Positions 42,600-51,007 of a DNA stretch of 64,000 nt are shown piece by piece (position 1 is the first letter of the stretch; each line of letters begins with the position of its first letter). The position numbers and the translations under genes are program-made. Origin of the DNA: Brachybacterium sp042666875. Lineage in GTDB: Bacteria > Actinomycetota > Actinomycetes > Actinomycetales > Dermabacteraceae. The notes below the pieces were generated by a model. The model was given only the letters and a program-made list of their open reading frames with translations. It was not told where the DNA came from and made no database searches. The stretch is taken from positions 186,001 through 250,000 of the forward strand of contig NZ_JBHTCX010000012.1 in assembly GCF_042666875.1 (NCBI RefSeq). Reading direction: 5' to 3'.

Positions 42600-43976
42600 A
42601 TGACCGTGCTGACAGTCGTCGACCCGACCACAGAGAAGGTGGTCCGCGAGGTACCCGCTGCGAGCCCCGAGGAGCTCACCGCCGCGATCGAACGGTCCCA
42701 GACCGCCTTCGAGCTGTGGCGCTCGACGAGCTTCGCCCGCCGTGCCGAGGTGCTCACGGCGGTCGCCACGTATTTGCGGGAGAACACCGAACATCTCGCT
42801 CCGCTGATGACCGAGGAGATGGGCAAGCCCATCACGGAGGCGCGCGGCGAGGTGGCCAAGGCCGCGTGGGCCGCGGAGCACTACGCCGCCCACGCCGAGT
42901 CGTATCTCGCCACGGAGCACATCGCCTCGGATGCGACCTCGTCGTACGTGCAGTATCTGCCGCTCGGGCCGGTGCTCGGGGTGCTGCCGTGGAATGCGCC
43001 GTTCTGGCTCGCGTTCCGCTTCTGCTCCCCGGCGCTGATGGCGGGCAACACGGCCGTGATGAAGCATGACCCGCACGTGCCGGGATGCGCGGCGGCGATC
43101 GAGGAAGCGTTCCGGGCGGCGGGCGCGCCGGAGGGCGTCTTCCAAGCGGTCCAGGCGGCCACCCCGGATGTGGAGGCGATGATCCGCGATCCCCGGATCC
43201 GGGCGGTCTCCTTCACCGGATCCGACCGGGCGGGCTCGGCCGTGGCGGCGACGGCCGCCTCGGAGATCAAGCCCGCCGTGCTCGAGCTGGGAGGATCGGA
43301 TCCCTTCATCGTCCTGGCTGACGCGGACCTGGAGAAGGCGGCCGATGTCGCCGCTCTCTCGCGGATCATCAACGCCGGCCAGTCCTGCATCGCCGCCAAG
43401 CGCGTGATCGTCGAGCGGTCCGTGCACGATGAGTTCGTGGAGCTGCTGACCGAGCGGCTGCGCAACCTGGTGGTGGGCGACCCGCGCGAGGAGACGACAC
43501 AGGTCGGTCCGATCGCGCGGGATGACCTGCGCGAGAACCTCCACCGTCAGGTCACCTCCACGGTCACGGCGGGGGCCACGTGCGTCCTGGGCGGGCACAT
43601 GCCGGAGGGGGAGGGGTTCTTCTACCCCGTCACCCTCCTGACCGGCGTCGAGCCGGGCATGGCCGCCTGCGCCGAGGAGACCTTCGGGCCTGTCGCCGCG
43701 GTGATCGCCGCCGACGACGCCGAGCACGCCCTGGCGCTGGCCAACGACACGGCCTACGGGCTGGGTGCGAGCGTGTGGACCACGAGCGAGCGGGGCGAGG
43801 AGATGGCGCGGCGGATCGAGGCCGGCCAGGTCTCCGTCAACGGCATCGTCAAGACCGACCCGCGCCTGCCCTCCGGCGGGATCAAGCGCTCCGGGTACGG
43901 CCGCGAACTGGGCCCGCACGGGATCCGGGAGTTCGTCAACGCCCAGCAGGTGTGGGTGGGACCGGTCGCGTCCTGA
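42600..43976 (+). CDS. NAD(P)-dependent aldehyde dehydrogenase (succinate/aspartate semialdehyde type)
   Basis: A 458-residue ALDH-superfamily enzyme. Catalytic Cys lies in NAGQSCIAAKR, the general base Glu in VLELGGSDPF, and the cofactor loop in VSFTGSDRAG. Overall length and EEMGKPITEARGEV match the GabD/YneI succinate-semialdehyde dehydrogenase branch. In this operon the plausible substrate is aspartate semialdehyde from the aminotransferase (DoeC role), giving aspartate. The ATG at 42600 follows AAGGGAG; a GTG eight codons upstream is less likely. It lies 30 bp after the hydrolase. Confidence 0.9.
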   Translation: MTVLTVVDPTTEKVVREVPAASPEELTAAIERSQTAFELWRSTSFARRAEVLTAVATYLRENTEHLAPLMTEEMGKPITEARGEVAKAAWAAEHYAAHAESYLATEHIASDATSSYVQYLPLGPVLGVLPWNAPFWLAFRFCSPALMAGNTAVMKHDPHVPGCAAAIEEAFRAAGAPEGVFQAVQAATPDVEAMIRDPRIRAVSFTGSDRAGSAVAATAASEIKPAVLELGGSDPFIVLADADLEKAADVAALSRIINAGQSCIAAKRVIVERSVHDEFVELLTERLRNLVVGDPREETTQVGPIARDDLRENLHRQVTSTVTAGATCVLGGHMPEGEGFFYPVTLLTGVEPGMAACAEETFGPVAAVIAADDAEHALALANDTAYGLGASVWTTSERGEEMARRIEAGQVSVNGIVKTDPRLPSGGIKRSGYGRELGPHGIREFVNAQQVWVGPVAS

Positions 43977-44115
43977 AGGCCGGCCGCCGAGCGGACGGTG
44001 ACGCGCACGGCGTGCGGTGGCACCGACGGTCGCCGATGAGCGTTCGCGCTGGTCGGCGGCCTCTGCTCGCGTGCCGTGCGCGGGCGGTCGCGCGGGATCG
44101 GGCCGGGATGCGGGA

Positions 44116-45039
44116 TCAGGCGGAGAACCGAGGACCGACGAGCTGCTCGGAGACCTCCCAGAGTCGCGCGGCAGATTCCATGCTGGCGAAGGGCTTCCAG
44201 AACGGCACCCGGGCAGGGGCGCCGGCGATGGTGCGTCTCGGCCCGTAGAACTCGTCGCCCTTCGACGAGGGACCGGCCGCGGCGAGCAGTGCGGGAAGCG
44301 CCGCGGACTGGGGCGTCCCGGCGATGCCGAGGCGCGAGAGCACGTGGATCACGCGACGGCTGCCCGTGGCGCGCTCGCGGCCCAGCCCGGGCTGGGCGCC
44401 CAGCAGATTCGTCGGCGAGACCCCGGGATGGGAGAGGTTGCTGCTCAGTCCCCAGTTCTCCTGACGGCTGCGCGCATCGAGCTGACGGGCGAACAGCGCC
44501 ACCGCGATCTTGGAGGAGGTGTACGCCGTCATCGGGTCGTAGCCCCGCTCGGAATTCAGGTCGTCCCAGAGGATCTCGCCGCTGCGCGCTGCGATGCTGG
44601 TCTGGTGCGTGACGCGTGCGCGGCCCTCCTTCAGCAACGGCAGCAACCCCAGGGTGAGGGCGAAGTGACCGAGGTGGTTCGTGCCCAGCTGCAGTTCGAA
44701 ACCATCCTGGGTGACCTGCCGGGTCGGCGGGGTCATGACGCCGGCGTTGTTGATGAGGATCGCGATCGGGCGCCCCTCGCCGGTCAGCTGCTGTGCCAGA
44801 GCGGCGATGGAGTCCAGGGATGAGAGGTCCAGCGGGCGGGTGGTGACGTTCTCGGCGCCCGTGTCCCGGCGGATGCGATCGGCGGCCGCGTCGCCTTTAG
44901 CAGGGGTGCGCACCGGCATCACCACGTCGGCGCCGGCCGCGGCCAGGCGGGAAGCGAGGTGGAGACCGATGCCGTCGCTGGCGCCGGTGACGACCGCGAG
45001 CTTCCCGCGTACGTCGTGGAGGTCGGGGGTGTTTGCCAT
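44116..45039 (-). CDS. SDR-family oxidoreductase (retinol dehydrogenase-like)
   Basis: A 307-residue short-chain dehydrogenase with cofactor motif LAVVTGASDGIGLHLASRL, ILINNAGVM, and the active-site YxxxK in AYTSSKIAVALFARQLD. The GTNHLGHFALTLGLLPLL segment is typical of the retinol-dehydrogenase/WWOX-like group used by many actinobacteria. The start ATG at 45039 follows GAAGGA. An XRE-type regulator gene lies upstream on the same strand and probably controls it. Confidence 0.92.
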   Translation of the reverse strand: MANTPDLHDVRGKLAVVTGASDGIGLHLASRLAAAGADVVMPVRTPAKGDAAADRIRRDTGAENVTTRPLDLSSLDSIAALAQQLTGEGRPIAILINNAGVMTPPTRQVTQDGFELQLGTNHLGHFALTLGLLPLLKEGRARVTHQTSIAARSGEILWDDLNSERGYDPMTAYTSSKIAVALFARQLDARSRQENWGLSSNLSHPGVSPTNLLGAQPGLGRERATGSRRVIHVLSRLGIAGTPQSAALPALLAAAGPSSKGDEFYGPRRTIAGAPARVPFWKPFASMESAARLWEVSEQLVGPRFSA

Positions 45040-45168
45040 GGAGATCCTTCGTCCGGTGACTCTCGTCCGCCGCTGGTCGGGCGTGACTCCATGTTTCACC
45101 TCGGGCGCGAGCGGATCCAGGACTCGGTGATCCACTGATACCGGGTCAGTGGGACGCACCGGGACGCG

Positions 45169-46008
45169 CTACGCCATCTCTCGCGCGCTGATCATCGAGA
45201 GGAGCTCGAGCTTCTCGTGGCTGTCCGTGCCGGGCACTGCGGTGTACACGAGCAGGCGGTGCGATTGCTCGGGGTCCAAGAGGGTCTGGCAGTGCAGCTC
45301 GAGCGCGCCCACTGCCGGATGCTGGAAGCGTTTGACCTCCGGCGGACGGATGCCGATCTCGCGCTGGCCCCACAGTGCCCGGAACTCGTCGTTGCGCGCG
45401 TACAGGAGGGTCGAGAGCTGCGCGGCCTTCGAGTCGGGCCCGCGCAGCGTGACGAGCTCGCGCAGGCCTGAGGCGTACAGCCGGGACAGATGATCCTGTT
45501 CGTCGATGGGGTAGCACTCCCGCGCCGCAGTGTCGGTGAACCAGCGGTAGCCGAGGCTTCGCTCGGGCCCCGTGAAGCGACCGGCATCGCCCAGGAGCGC
45601 GCGCCCCATGGGAGTCTGCCGGAGGGTCTCGCCGAGCTCGGTGACGATCTCGGCGGGCGTGTCCTGCAGCCGGTCGAGGATACGCAGGAGGCCGGGACCG
45701 ATATGTTCGCTCGCCGGTCCCCGGGCCGGCGGCATGCGCCCCGCCAGTCGGAAGAGGTGATCGCGCTCGTCCAGGGAGAGATGAAGCCCCTGCGCGACCG
45801 AGGCGATCATCTGCTCCGAGGGCTGGGGCCCTGTGCCGCGCTCGAGACGGGCGTAGTAGTCGGTCGATATGTGGCAGAGCGTCGCCACCTCCTCGCGACG
45901 AAGGCCCTGCGTGCGCCGCCGCTGTCCCCGAGTGAGTCCGACGTCTTCGGGCTGCAGGGCTTCGCGCCGCCGCCGAAGAAAGATCGCCAGCTCCTTGCGA
46001 TCGATCAT
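45169..46008 (-). CDS. XRE-family regulator with MmyB-like ligand domain
   Basis: A 279-residue regulator. The N-terminal helix-turn-helix (ELAIFLRRRREAL, GLRREEVATLCHISTDYYAR, LERGTGPQPSEQ) is followed by an MmyB-like domain (PAEIVTELGETLRQTPMGRAL, FTDTAARECYPIDEQDHL, KRFQHPAVGALELHC), the standard pair in actinobacteria. These proteins usually regulate an adjacent SDR gene, and one lies directly downstream here. The ligand domain resembles PAS-type fatty-acid binders. ATG follows GAGAGG. Confidence 0.93.
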   Translation of the reverse strand: MIDRKELAIFLRRRREALQPEDVGLTRGQRRRTQGLRREEVATLCHISTDYYARLERGTGPQPSEQMIASVAQGLHLSLDERDHLFRLAGRMPPARGPASEHIGPGLLRILDRLQDTPAEIVTELGETLRQTPMGRALLGDAGRFTGPERSLGYRWFTDTAARECYPIDEQDHLSRLYASGLRELVTLRGPDSKAAQLSTLLYARNDEFRALWGQREIGIRPPEVKRFQHPAVGALELHCQTLLDPEQSHRLLVYTAVPGTDSHEKLELLSMISAREMA

Positions 46009-46235
46009 TGTGGGGCCTCTCTCCGTCGCCTGCGTTCGTTCTACGCCCGTCCCAGCTCTGTGTGACCCCATCATCCCCAGGTCCTCGACGTGCTGGACCA
46101 TCGTGAGCGTGGCCGTCACTGTATGGGCCGTGGATCGCAGGTGAGACCGTGGCGGCCATGGAGCTCCGTGCCGGCGGCGCGGAGTGTCGCCGGTGAACAT
46201 CTCGCCGTGGGCGGGCCCGTAGCCCGTGAAGAGCA

Positions 46236-46268
46236 ACAGGCACCCTCCATGATCTGGAAGGTGCCTGT
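46236..46268 (-). terminator. Terminator of tRNA-Pro
   Basis: ACAGGCACC pairs with GGTGCCTGT over 9 bp around a 15-nt loop that pairs partly. Read on the minus strand it lies 18 bp after the tRNA and is followed by a T-containing stretch (TGCTCTTC). Confidence 0.7.
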
Positions 46269-46286
46269 GGCCTGCGCGAATCTCGG

Positions 46287-46360
46287 TCGGGCTGACAGGA
46301 TTTGAACCTGCGACCCCATCACCCCCAGTGATGTGCGCTACCAAACTGCGCCACAGCCCG
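46287..46360 (-). tRNA. tRNA-Pro (anticodon GGG)
   Basis: The minus strand folds into a full cloverleaf: acceptor CGGGCTG with CAGCCCG, D-arm with AGTTTGGTAGCGCA, anticodon stem CATCA with TGATG around loop CTGGGGG (anticodon GGG, reading CCC and CCU), and T-arm GCAGG-TTCAAAT-CCTGT. The discriminator is A and the first two C of CCA are encoded. A TACTAT -10 on the minus strand (46391-46396) is a fair promoter. The T-loop and 3' end show no attachment-site duplication, and no integrase is nearby. Confidence 0.96.
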
Positions 46361-46671
46361 AGACCCTCCGTTGCCGGAGGACCGACGACGATAGTACCCC
46401 CGAACCGGACCCCAGAGCGAATCGAGAGCGGCGTGACCTGCGGCACCTCGCCGGCGCGGTGTCCACCGTGCCCGTGGGGACCTGCAGGTGCGGGGTGCGG
46501 CGCCCGTCGGGCCTCCTCCGGTGCGAACCGGCGGCGCGGCGGGCCGGCCGACCGGGTCCGAGGTCGGCGACCGACCAGATGGGCGGGGCGACAACGGCTC
46601 CCGGAGCGGTCTTCGTCGCTCTGCGTGCGACAGTGGGGCAAGAGGTCTCCGCACACGGAAGGACGTGCCCG
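46361..46671. promoter_or_regulatory. Divergent region between tRNA-Pro and the methyltransferase gene
   Basis: These 311 bp hold the likely tRNA promoter (minus-strand TACTAT at 46391-46396) and, near the right end, a GGAAGGA ribosome site for the methyltransferase. The plus frame is open right through, but codon use and composition do not support translation. No other gene is seen. Confidence 0.4.
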
Positions 46672-47499
46672 ATGGTGGACACAGCCGAGACTCAGCGCTG
46701 GCACGATGCTCTGCGCGAGCAGCCCGCCGGATGGGACGTCACCGCCTTGCCCGGGTTCCGTGAGCAGACGCCGCCGTGGCGATGGCGGAAACTGGTTGCC
46801 AACCTCGCCTGCATGTCCGACGCAGTGCTGGACCTCGGCACGGGCAACGGGGAAGTGCTGGCCGCACTGGCCGATGTCCTGCCGGAGAACACGGTCGCCA
46901 CCGAGGGCAGGCCGTCCAGCCTTCCCGTCGCGCGCGCCCGGCTGGACCCTCTGGGCATCGACGTCCTCGAGCATGACGCCGGCAGCCCAGGGTCGCGCCT
47001 TCCCGCCGAGGACGACAGTGTCGGCCTCGTCCTGAGCCGCCACCAAGCGTTCGACCCTGTGGACGTCGCGAGGGTCCTCGCCCCGGACGGAGTCCTGCTC
47101 ACCGAGCAGGTCGGCGGAGACGATCTGCGCGAGGTCCTCGAGGTCCTCGGCATCGATCCGCCGCTGCCCGACATCACCCTCGCGACCATGGAGCATGCTC
47201 TCTGCCGCGCCGGCCTCACGATCGAGCGCGCCGACTCGTTCCACGGCACGTACGAGTTCGACGACATGGCGAGCCTGCTGGGCTGCCTCCGCCGCCTGCC
47301 ATGGCACGCACCGGGGGATCTCGACGTCGACCGTCACCGCGTGGAGCTCGAGGAGCTGCACGCACGGATGCAGGAGGGTCCTCTCCTCGCGACCTCCAGC
47401 CGGTTCCTCGTCCTCGCCCGCGCCCCGGGCAGGCCCGATCCCGGCCGCACCGACTTCGCAGACCTCCCCGCGGATGATCTCGAGGTCCCGCGGGTCTGA
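46672..47499 (+). CDS. Class I SAM-dependent methyltransferase
   Basis: A 275-residue methyltransferase. The SAM-binding motif I is VLDLGTGNGEVLAALADVLP, then VATEGRPSSLPVARARLDPL, and motif IV is DSVGLVLSRHQAFDP. The later part (ARVLAPDGVLLTEQVGG) fits the methyltransferase-11/UbiE-like fold. The substrate is unknown and no biosynthetic genes flank it. The ATG at 46672 follows GGAAGGA by 9 bp. Confidence 0.88.
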   Translation: MVDTAETQRWHDALREQPAGWDVTALPGFREQTPPWRWRKLVANLACMSDAVLDLGTGNGEVLAALADVLPENTVATEGRPSSLPVARARLDPLGIDVLEHDAGSPGSRLPAEDDSVGLVLSRHQAFDPVDVARVLAPDGVLLTEQVGGDDLREVLEVLGIDPPLPDITLATMEHALCRAGLTIERADSFHGTYEFDDMASLLGCLRRLPWHAPGDLDVDRHRVELEELHARMQEGPLLATSSRFLVLARAPGRPDPGRTDFADLPADDLEVPRV

Positions 47500-47534
47500 G
47501 CTCTCGGCCCCGTCAGCACCAGTAGTCTGCTGAT

Positions 47535-48521
47535 ATGCGTGCCCCGAAGCGGTCGACTCCGGGGTCGGCCCCACGGTCGACCCCTCACGGCGAGACGCCG
47601 TACTCGCCGGCGTCGCTGCTGCGCGCCCTGACCGCGAACCCCTATGACGTCGACGAGCTGCGGATCCACGGCGGGACGCACACGGAGGATGCCCCGCCGG
47701 ACAACCGGGCCACCCGCACCATCACCCTGCTGCTGGCCCTCCTGCTCGGCTTCGCCGTCGCTGTCGCGGTCACCGACCTGCGCCGGGACGCAGCAGCCGA
47801 TGACAGCCCCCGCACCCTGCTCGAGGCGGAGGTGCGCGAGACCCGCACCGAGGCCGACGAGCTCGAGGCCCGCCAGGAGACGCTGGAGAGCGACGTGGCC
47901 GCCGCACAGGGGGAGGTCCTGGACAGCGCCGATTCGGGCGCCTCGCAGCGACTGGCCTCCTACGAGATCGCCAGCGCCGGGGTGGCCATGGCGGGCCCCG
48001 GGGTGACGCTGAGTCTCGAGGACTCGGCCCCGCTGCCGGCCAGTCCCGGGGTCGAGAGCGGCACCGTCAACCGGGTCACGGACGGGGATCTGCAGATCGC
48101 GGTCAACGGACTGTGGGCGGCGGGCGCCGAAGCGGTAGCCATCAACGGGCACCGGCTCAGCACCACCAGCGCGATCCGCACGGCCGGATCCGCCGTGCTC
48201 GTCGACTTCCGCCCCTTGTCGCCGCCCTACGTCATCACCGCTCTCGGGGACCCCGAGGCGCTGCGATCCGGGGTCGAGGACGGTGAGACGGGGGAGTACC
48301 TCACCGAGGTCTCCACCCGCTTCGGCGTGCGTTACTCCTGGGAGAGCAGCGACGAGCTCACCGTGCCCGCTCGCTCCGTGGGCTCGCTGCGGGAAGCCGA
48401 CGTGATCGAGTCCGAGCGCGACGGGCCCGACGGCGGCGCTGCGTCGGACTCTGCCGATTCATCTGCCGATACCGCCCCCGACCCCGCTGACGACAGCGGG
48501 TCCCGGAAGGACTCCGAATGA
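47535..48521 (+). CDS. DUF881-family membrane protein
   Basis: A 328-residue protein: a cytoplasmic tail of about 60 residues, one transmembrane segment (ITLLLALLLGFAVAVAVTDL), a coiled coil (LLEAEVRETRTEADELEARQ) and the DUF881 domain (AMAGPGVTLSLEDS, VNGLWAAGAEAVAINGHRLS, PYVITALGDPEAL). It resembles Mtb Rv1823. A TAGTCT -10 (47523-47528) ends 6 bp before the ATG, pointing to a leaderless message. It is the first gene of the DUF881-sbp-DUF881 unit, thought to work at the cell envelope or divisome. The last 50 residues are Asp/Ser-rich. Confidence 0.92.
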   Translation: MRAPKRSTPGSAPRSTPHGETPYSPASLLRALTANPYDVDELRIHGGTHTEDAPPDNRATRTITLLLALLLGFAVAVAVTDLRRDAAADDSPRTLLEAEVRETRTEADELEARQETLESDVAAAQGEVLDSADSGASQRLASYEIASAGVAMAGPGVTLSLEDSAPLPASPGVESGTVNRVTDGDLQIAVNGLWAAGAEAVAINGHRLSTTSAIRTAGSAVLVDFRPLSPPYVITALGDPEALRSGVEDGETGEYLTEVSTRFGVRYSWESSDELTVPARSVGSLREADVIESERDGPDGGAASDSADSSADTAPDPADDSGSRKDSE

Positions 48522-48850
48522 TCGCCATCATCGGCCTCGCCCTGGGCATCGTGCTGGGCGTCGTCGTCCAGCCCGACGTGCCCGCCGCCCTCCAGGCCTA
48601 CCTGCCGATCGCGGTGGTGGCCGCGCTCGACACCCTCGCGGGCGGGCTGCGCGCCAGCCTCGACGGGCTCTTCGACGCCCACGTCTTCATCACCTCGTTC
48701 CTGTTCAACGTGCTGATCGCGGCCTTCCTCGTGTTCCTCGGGGACCAGTTGGGCGTGGGCGCTCAGCTGTCGACGGCGGTGATCGTGGTGCTCGGCATCC
48801 GCATCTTCTCCAACGCCGCGGCGATCAGGCGCCTGCTCTTCCGCTCATGA
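48518..48850 (+). CDS. Small basic membrane protein (DUF1290, sbp family)
   Basis: A 110-residue integral membrane protein with three hydrophobic segments; IIGLALGIVLGVVVQPDVPA and the LDTLAGGLRASLDGLFDAHV segment are the DUF1290 signature. It corresponds to Mtb Rv1824 and Bacillus sbp (next to ftsZ). The ATG overlaps the stop of the preceding DUF881 gene, and its stop overlaps the next, so the three are translated as a coupled unit. Confidence 0.94.
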   Translation: MIAIIGLALGIVLGVVVQPDVPAALQAYLPIAVVAALDTLAGGLRASLDGLFDAHVFITSFLFNVLIAAFLVFLGDQLGVGAQLSTAVIVVLGIRIFSNAAAIRRLLFRS

Positions 48851-49599
48851 GCGACGGCACGCGCATCCCCGAGAGCCCGGAGCAGCAGAAGCTGATCTGG
48901 CGGCGGCTCCGCGGCACGCTGCGTCCCCGCGCCACCTGGTCACAAGGGATCGTCGGGCTGCTCTGCGTGCTGCTGGGCCTGTCCATCGCCGCCCAGGTGC
49001 GCCAGAGCGACGACTCCCTGGAGGGCGCCTCCCAGCAGGAGCTGGTGCGGCTGCTGGATGAATCCGGGCGACACGTCGCCGGGCTCGAGGTGGAGAACGC
49101 CGAGCTCGAGAGCACGCTGGAGACCCTGCGCTCGGGACAGGACGACGACGCGGCCGCGCAGGAGGCCGCCGAGGATCGACTGGACGACCTCGAGATCCTC
49201 GCCGGCACCGCTCCCGCCCACGGCCGCGGGATCGTCGTCTCCATCGCGGATCCCGACGGCGGCGTGCGGTCCTCGACCCTGCTCGGTGTGATCCAGGAGC
49301 TGCGCAACGCCGGCGCCGAGGTGATCCAGGTGGGCGAGGTCCGCGTGGTCGCCTCCACCGCGGTCACCACCGACGCCGACGGTGATCTCGTCGTCGACGG
49401 CACCGCAGTGCCCGCCCCGTACACGATCCGCGCCATCGGCGACCCCGCCGTGATGGAGCCGGCGCTGCAGATCCCCGGCGGCGCCGCCGACTCGGTGGCC
49501 GGCGACGGCGGAACGCTCGCCGTGGCGACCGAGGACGACGTCCGGATCGAGGCGACCGTCGAGCTCAGCGAGCCGGAACACTCACGAGTGGTCAAGTGA
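48847..49599 (+). CDS. DUF881-family membrane protein (second copy)
   Basis: A 250-residue paralogue of the gene two upstream. It has a basic cytoplasmic tail, one membrane helix (GIVGLLCVLLGLSIAAQV), a coiled coil (RLLDESGRHVAGLEVENAEL) and the DUF881 domain (HGRGIVVSIADPDGGV, IQELRNAGAEVIQVGEVRVV, YTIRAIGDPAVMEPAL). It matches Mtb Rv1825. Overlapping ATG with the DUF1290 gene. The extracytoplasmic coiled coils of the two DUF881 proteins could pair. Confidence 0.93.
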   Translation: MSDGTRIPESPEQQKLIWRRLRGTLRPRATWSQGIVGLLCVLLGLSIAAQVRQSDDSLEGASQQELVRLLDESGRHVAGLEVENAELESTLETLRSGQDDDAAAQEAAEDRLDDLEILAGTAPAHGRGIVVSIADPDGGVRSSTLLGVIQELRNAGAEVIQVGEVRVVASTAVTTDADGDLVVDGTAVPAPYTIRAIGDPAVMEPALQIPGGAADSVAGDGGTLAVATEDDVRIEATVELSEPEHSRVVK

Positions 49600-49672
49600 T
49601 CGTCAAATTCTGACCCTGTCCCAGCAGGAACGGCGCTGGTGACCGATCCGGCGTGCGAAGATGGGCGGGCCG

Positions 49673-49678
49673 TATCCT
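49673..49678 (+). promoter_or_regulatory. Candidate -10 element of the garA promoter
   Basis: TATCCT lies 48 bp before the garA start, in the gap after the DUF881 gene. It suggests that garA-ftsR can be transcribed apart from the upstream membrane-protein unit. Confidence 0.4.
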
Positions 49679-49725
49679 GTTCGCTCACGGAACAGGGTCC
49701 GCTGCAGGCCAGGAAGGGGTGCGGG

Positions 49726-50169
49726 GTGTCCGGGAACACCGACTGGAACGACGAGAATCTCGACCACACGTCGAAGCTGAGCGCGATATCGCCCAGCGAC
49801 GCGGTCGACGACGCCGAGCCCGGACTCTCAGCCCAGGATCGCCGCGCGATCGAGAACCTGCCCCCGCACAGCGCTCTGCTGATCGTGCGCAAGGGCCCCA
49901 ACCTCGGCGCGCGCTTCCTGCTCGACTCGGAGACCACGATCGCCGGTCGCCACCCCAACTGCGAGATCTTCCTCGACGATGTCACCGTCTCGCGCAAGCA
50001 CGCTGCCTTCGTGCGCGACGGGGAAGGGTTCCTGGTCCGCGATCTGGGATCGCTCAACGGCACGTACGTGGGCAAGGACCGCGTCGACGAGGTGCGTCTT
50101 CAGCCCGGCCAGGACGTCCAGATCGGCAAGTACCGCCTGACGTACCACCCCTTCCTCGGGAAGGACTGA
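49726..50169 (+). CDS. garA: FHA-domain regulator GarA/OdhI homologue
   Basis: A 147-residue protein with a C-terminal FHA domain (AGRHPNCEIFLDDVTVSRKH, RDLGSLNGTYVGKDRV) and a flexible acidic N-terminus. GarA/OdhI binds and inhibits 2-oxoglutarate dehydrogenase and is switched off by Ser/Thr-kinase phosphorylation. The canonical ETTS phosphorylation motif is not visible; the nearest sequence is DHTSKLSAIS around Thr15. The GTG at 49726 follows AGGAAGGGG, while the open frame 29 codons upstream lacks support. Location before ftsR matches Mtb Rv1827-Rv1828. Confidence 0.9.
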   Translation: MSGNTDWNDENLDHTSKLSAISPSDAVDDAEPGLSAQDRRAIENLPPHSALLIVRKGPNLGARFLLDSETTIAGRHPNCEIFLDDVTVSRKHAAFVRDGEGFLVRDLGSLNGTYVGKDRVDEVRLQPGQDVQIGKYRLTYHPFLGKD

Positions 50170-50173
50170 GTCG

Positions 50174-50866
50174 ATGCCGGCCTCCGCATCGCGCAGGCCG
50201 AGCTCGTCCGGGGCTGCACGGCTGAGCATCGGTCAGGTGCTCGAGATCCTCCGCGACGAGTTCCCGGACCTGTCCCACTCCAAGCTCCACTACCTGGAGT
50301 CCGAGGGGTTGATCGCCCCCGAACGCACCTCCGCGGGTTACCGCAAGTACACCCGCGAGGACGTCGACCGGCTCCTGTTCGTCCTGCGTGCCCAGCGCGA
50401 CCGGTTCTGGCCGCTGAAAGTCATCAAGGAACATCTGCTTGAGCACGGGGTCGACTCCGAGGTCACCTCCATCGCCTCCCGTCCCGGACCCAGCTCCACC
50501 ATTCAGGCCGTGCGTCTGGACCGGCGCGGGCTGATCCGTCAGGCCGCGATCGACGAAGAGTTCCTGGCCGAGCTCGAGCAGTACGGCCTGCTGGCCGAGG
50601 GGGCCATGTTCTACGGTGCGGCCGAGCTCGAGATCGTCACCGCCGCCCGCGACCTCGCCGACGAGGGCCTGCACCCGCGCCACCTGGTCATGCTGCGCAC
50701 CTCGGCCGAGCGCGAGGCCCACATGATCCGGTCCGTCGCCAGGCCGCGGTCGCGCTCCGGGGATGCCGCAGCCCGCGGAGGCGCCGAAGATTTCGCCCGT
50801 GACCTGGGAGAATCGATGATCTCCCTGCACAGCGCGGTGCTGCGCACGAAGCTGCGGGACACCTGA
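50174..50866 (+). CDS. ftsR: MerR-family regulator FtsR
   Basis: A 230-residue MerR-like regulator matching Mtb Rv1828 and corynebacterial FtsR, an activator of ftsZ. The helix-turn-helix is RLSIGQVLEILRDEFPDLSH, with the wing YLESEGLIAPERTSAGYRKY and the dimerisation helix DVDRLLFVLRAQRDRFWPLK. The C-terminal effector domain lacks the metal-binding cysteines of classical MerR. It starts 4 bp after garA. The ATG is preceded by GGACTGAG within the garA end. Confidence 0.92.
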   Translation: MPASASRRPSSSGAARLSIGQVLEILRDEFPDLSHSKLHYLESEGLIAPERTSAGYRKYTREDVDRLLFVLRAQRDRFWPLKVIKEHLLEHGVDSEVTSIASRPGPSSTIQAVRLDRRGLIRQAAIDEEFLAELEQYGLLAEGAMFYGAAELEIVTAARDLADEGLHPRHLVMLRTSAEREAHMIRSVARPRSRSGDAAARGGAEDFARDLGESMISLHSAVLRTKLRDT

Positions 50867-50951
50867 GGGCCGCCCGGAAGAGTGCTGAGAGTCGTCACCA
50901 GTCCGTGATCTTCGACCGGCGAGTTGCTGTTCGCCGGCGGGCAGTACGCGC

Positions 50952-50957
50952 TACTGT
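50952..50957 (+). promoter_or_regulatory. Candidate -10 element of the second MerR gene
   Basis: TACTGT is 50 bp before the GTG start at 51008; TTCGCC 16 bp upstream may be a weak -35. In Mtb the DUF151 gene lies in the corresponding gap; here there is none. Confidence 0.35.
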
Positions 50958-51007
50958 TGTCGCGTGCTCTCGTCTTCCCCTCGGAGAGCCGGATACCGGA
51001 GGTAGCT

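Noticed and set aside
41037..43919. A 960-codon minus-strand frame opposite the ectoine-type operon
   Set aside because: Low-complexity His/Gly/Leu-rich composition typical of antisense shadows; the plus-strand genes have intact catalytic motifs.
46287..46360. tRNA-Pro as an integration site for a mobile element
   Set aside because: No integrase, no direct repeat of the tRNA 3' end within the window, and normal flanking genes.
46361..46671. N-terminal extension of the methyltransferase through the tRNA-adjacent region
   Set aside because: The frame is open, but the composition is unlike the gene, the sequence matches no domain, and a GGAAGGA site marks the ATG at 46672.
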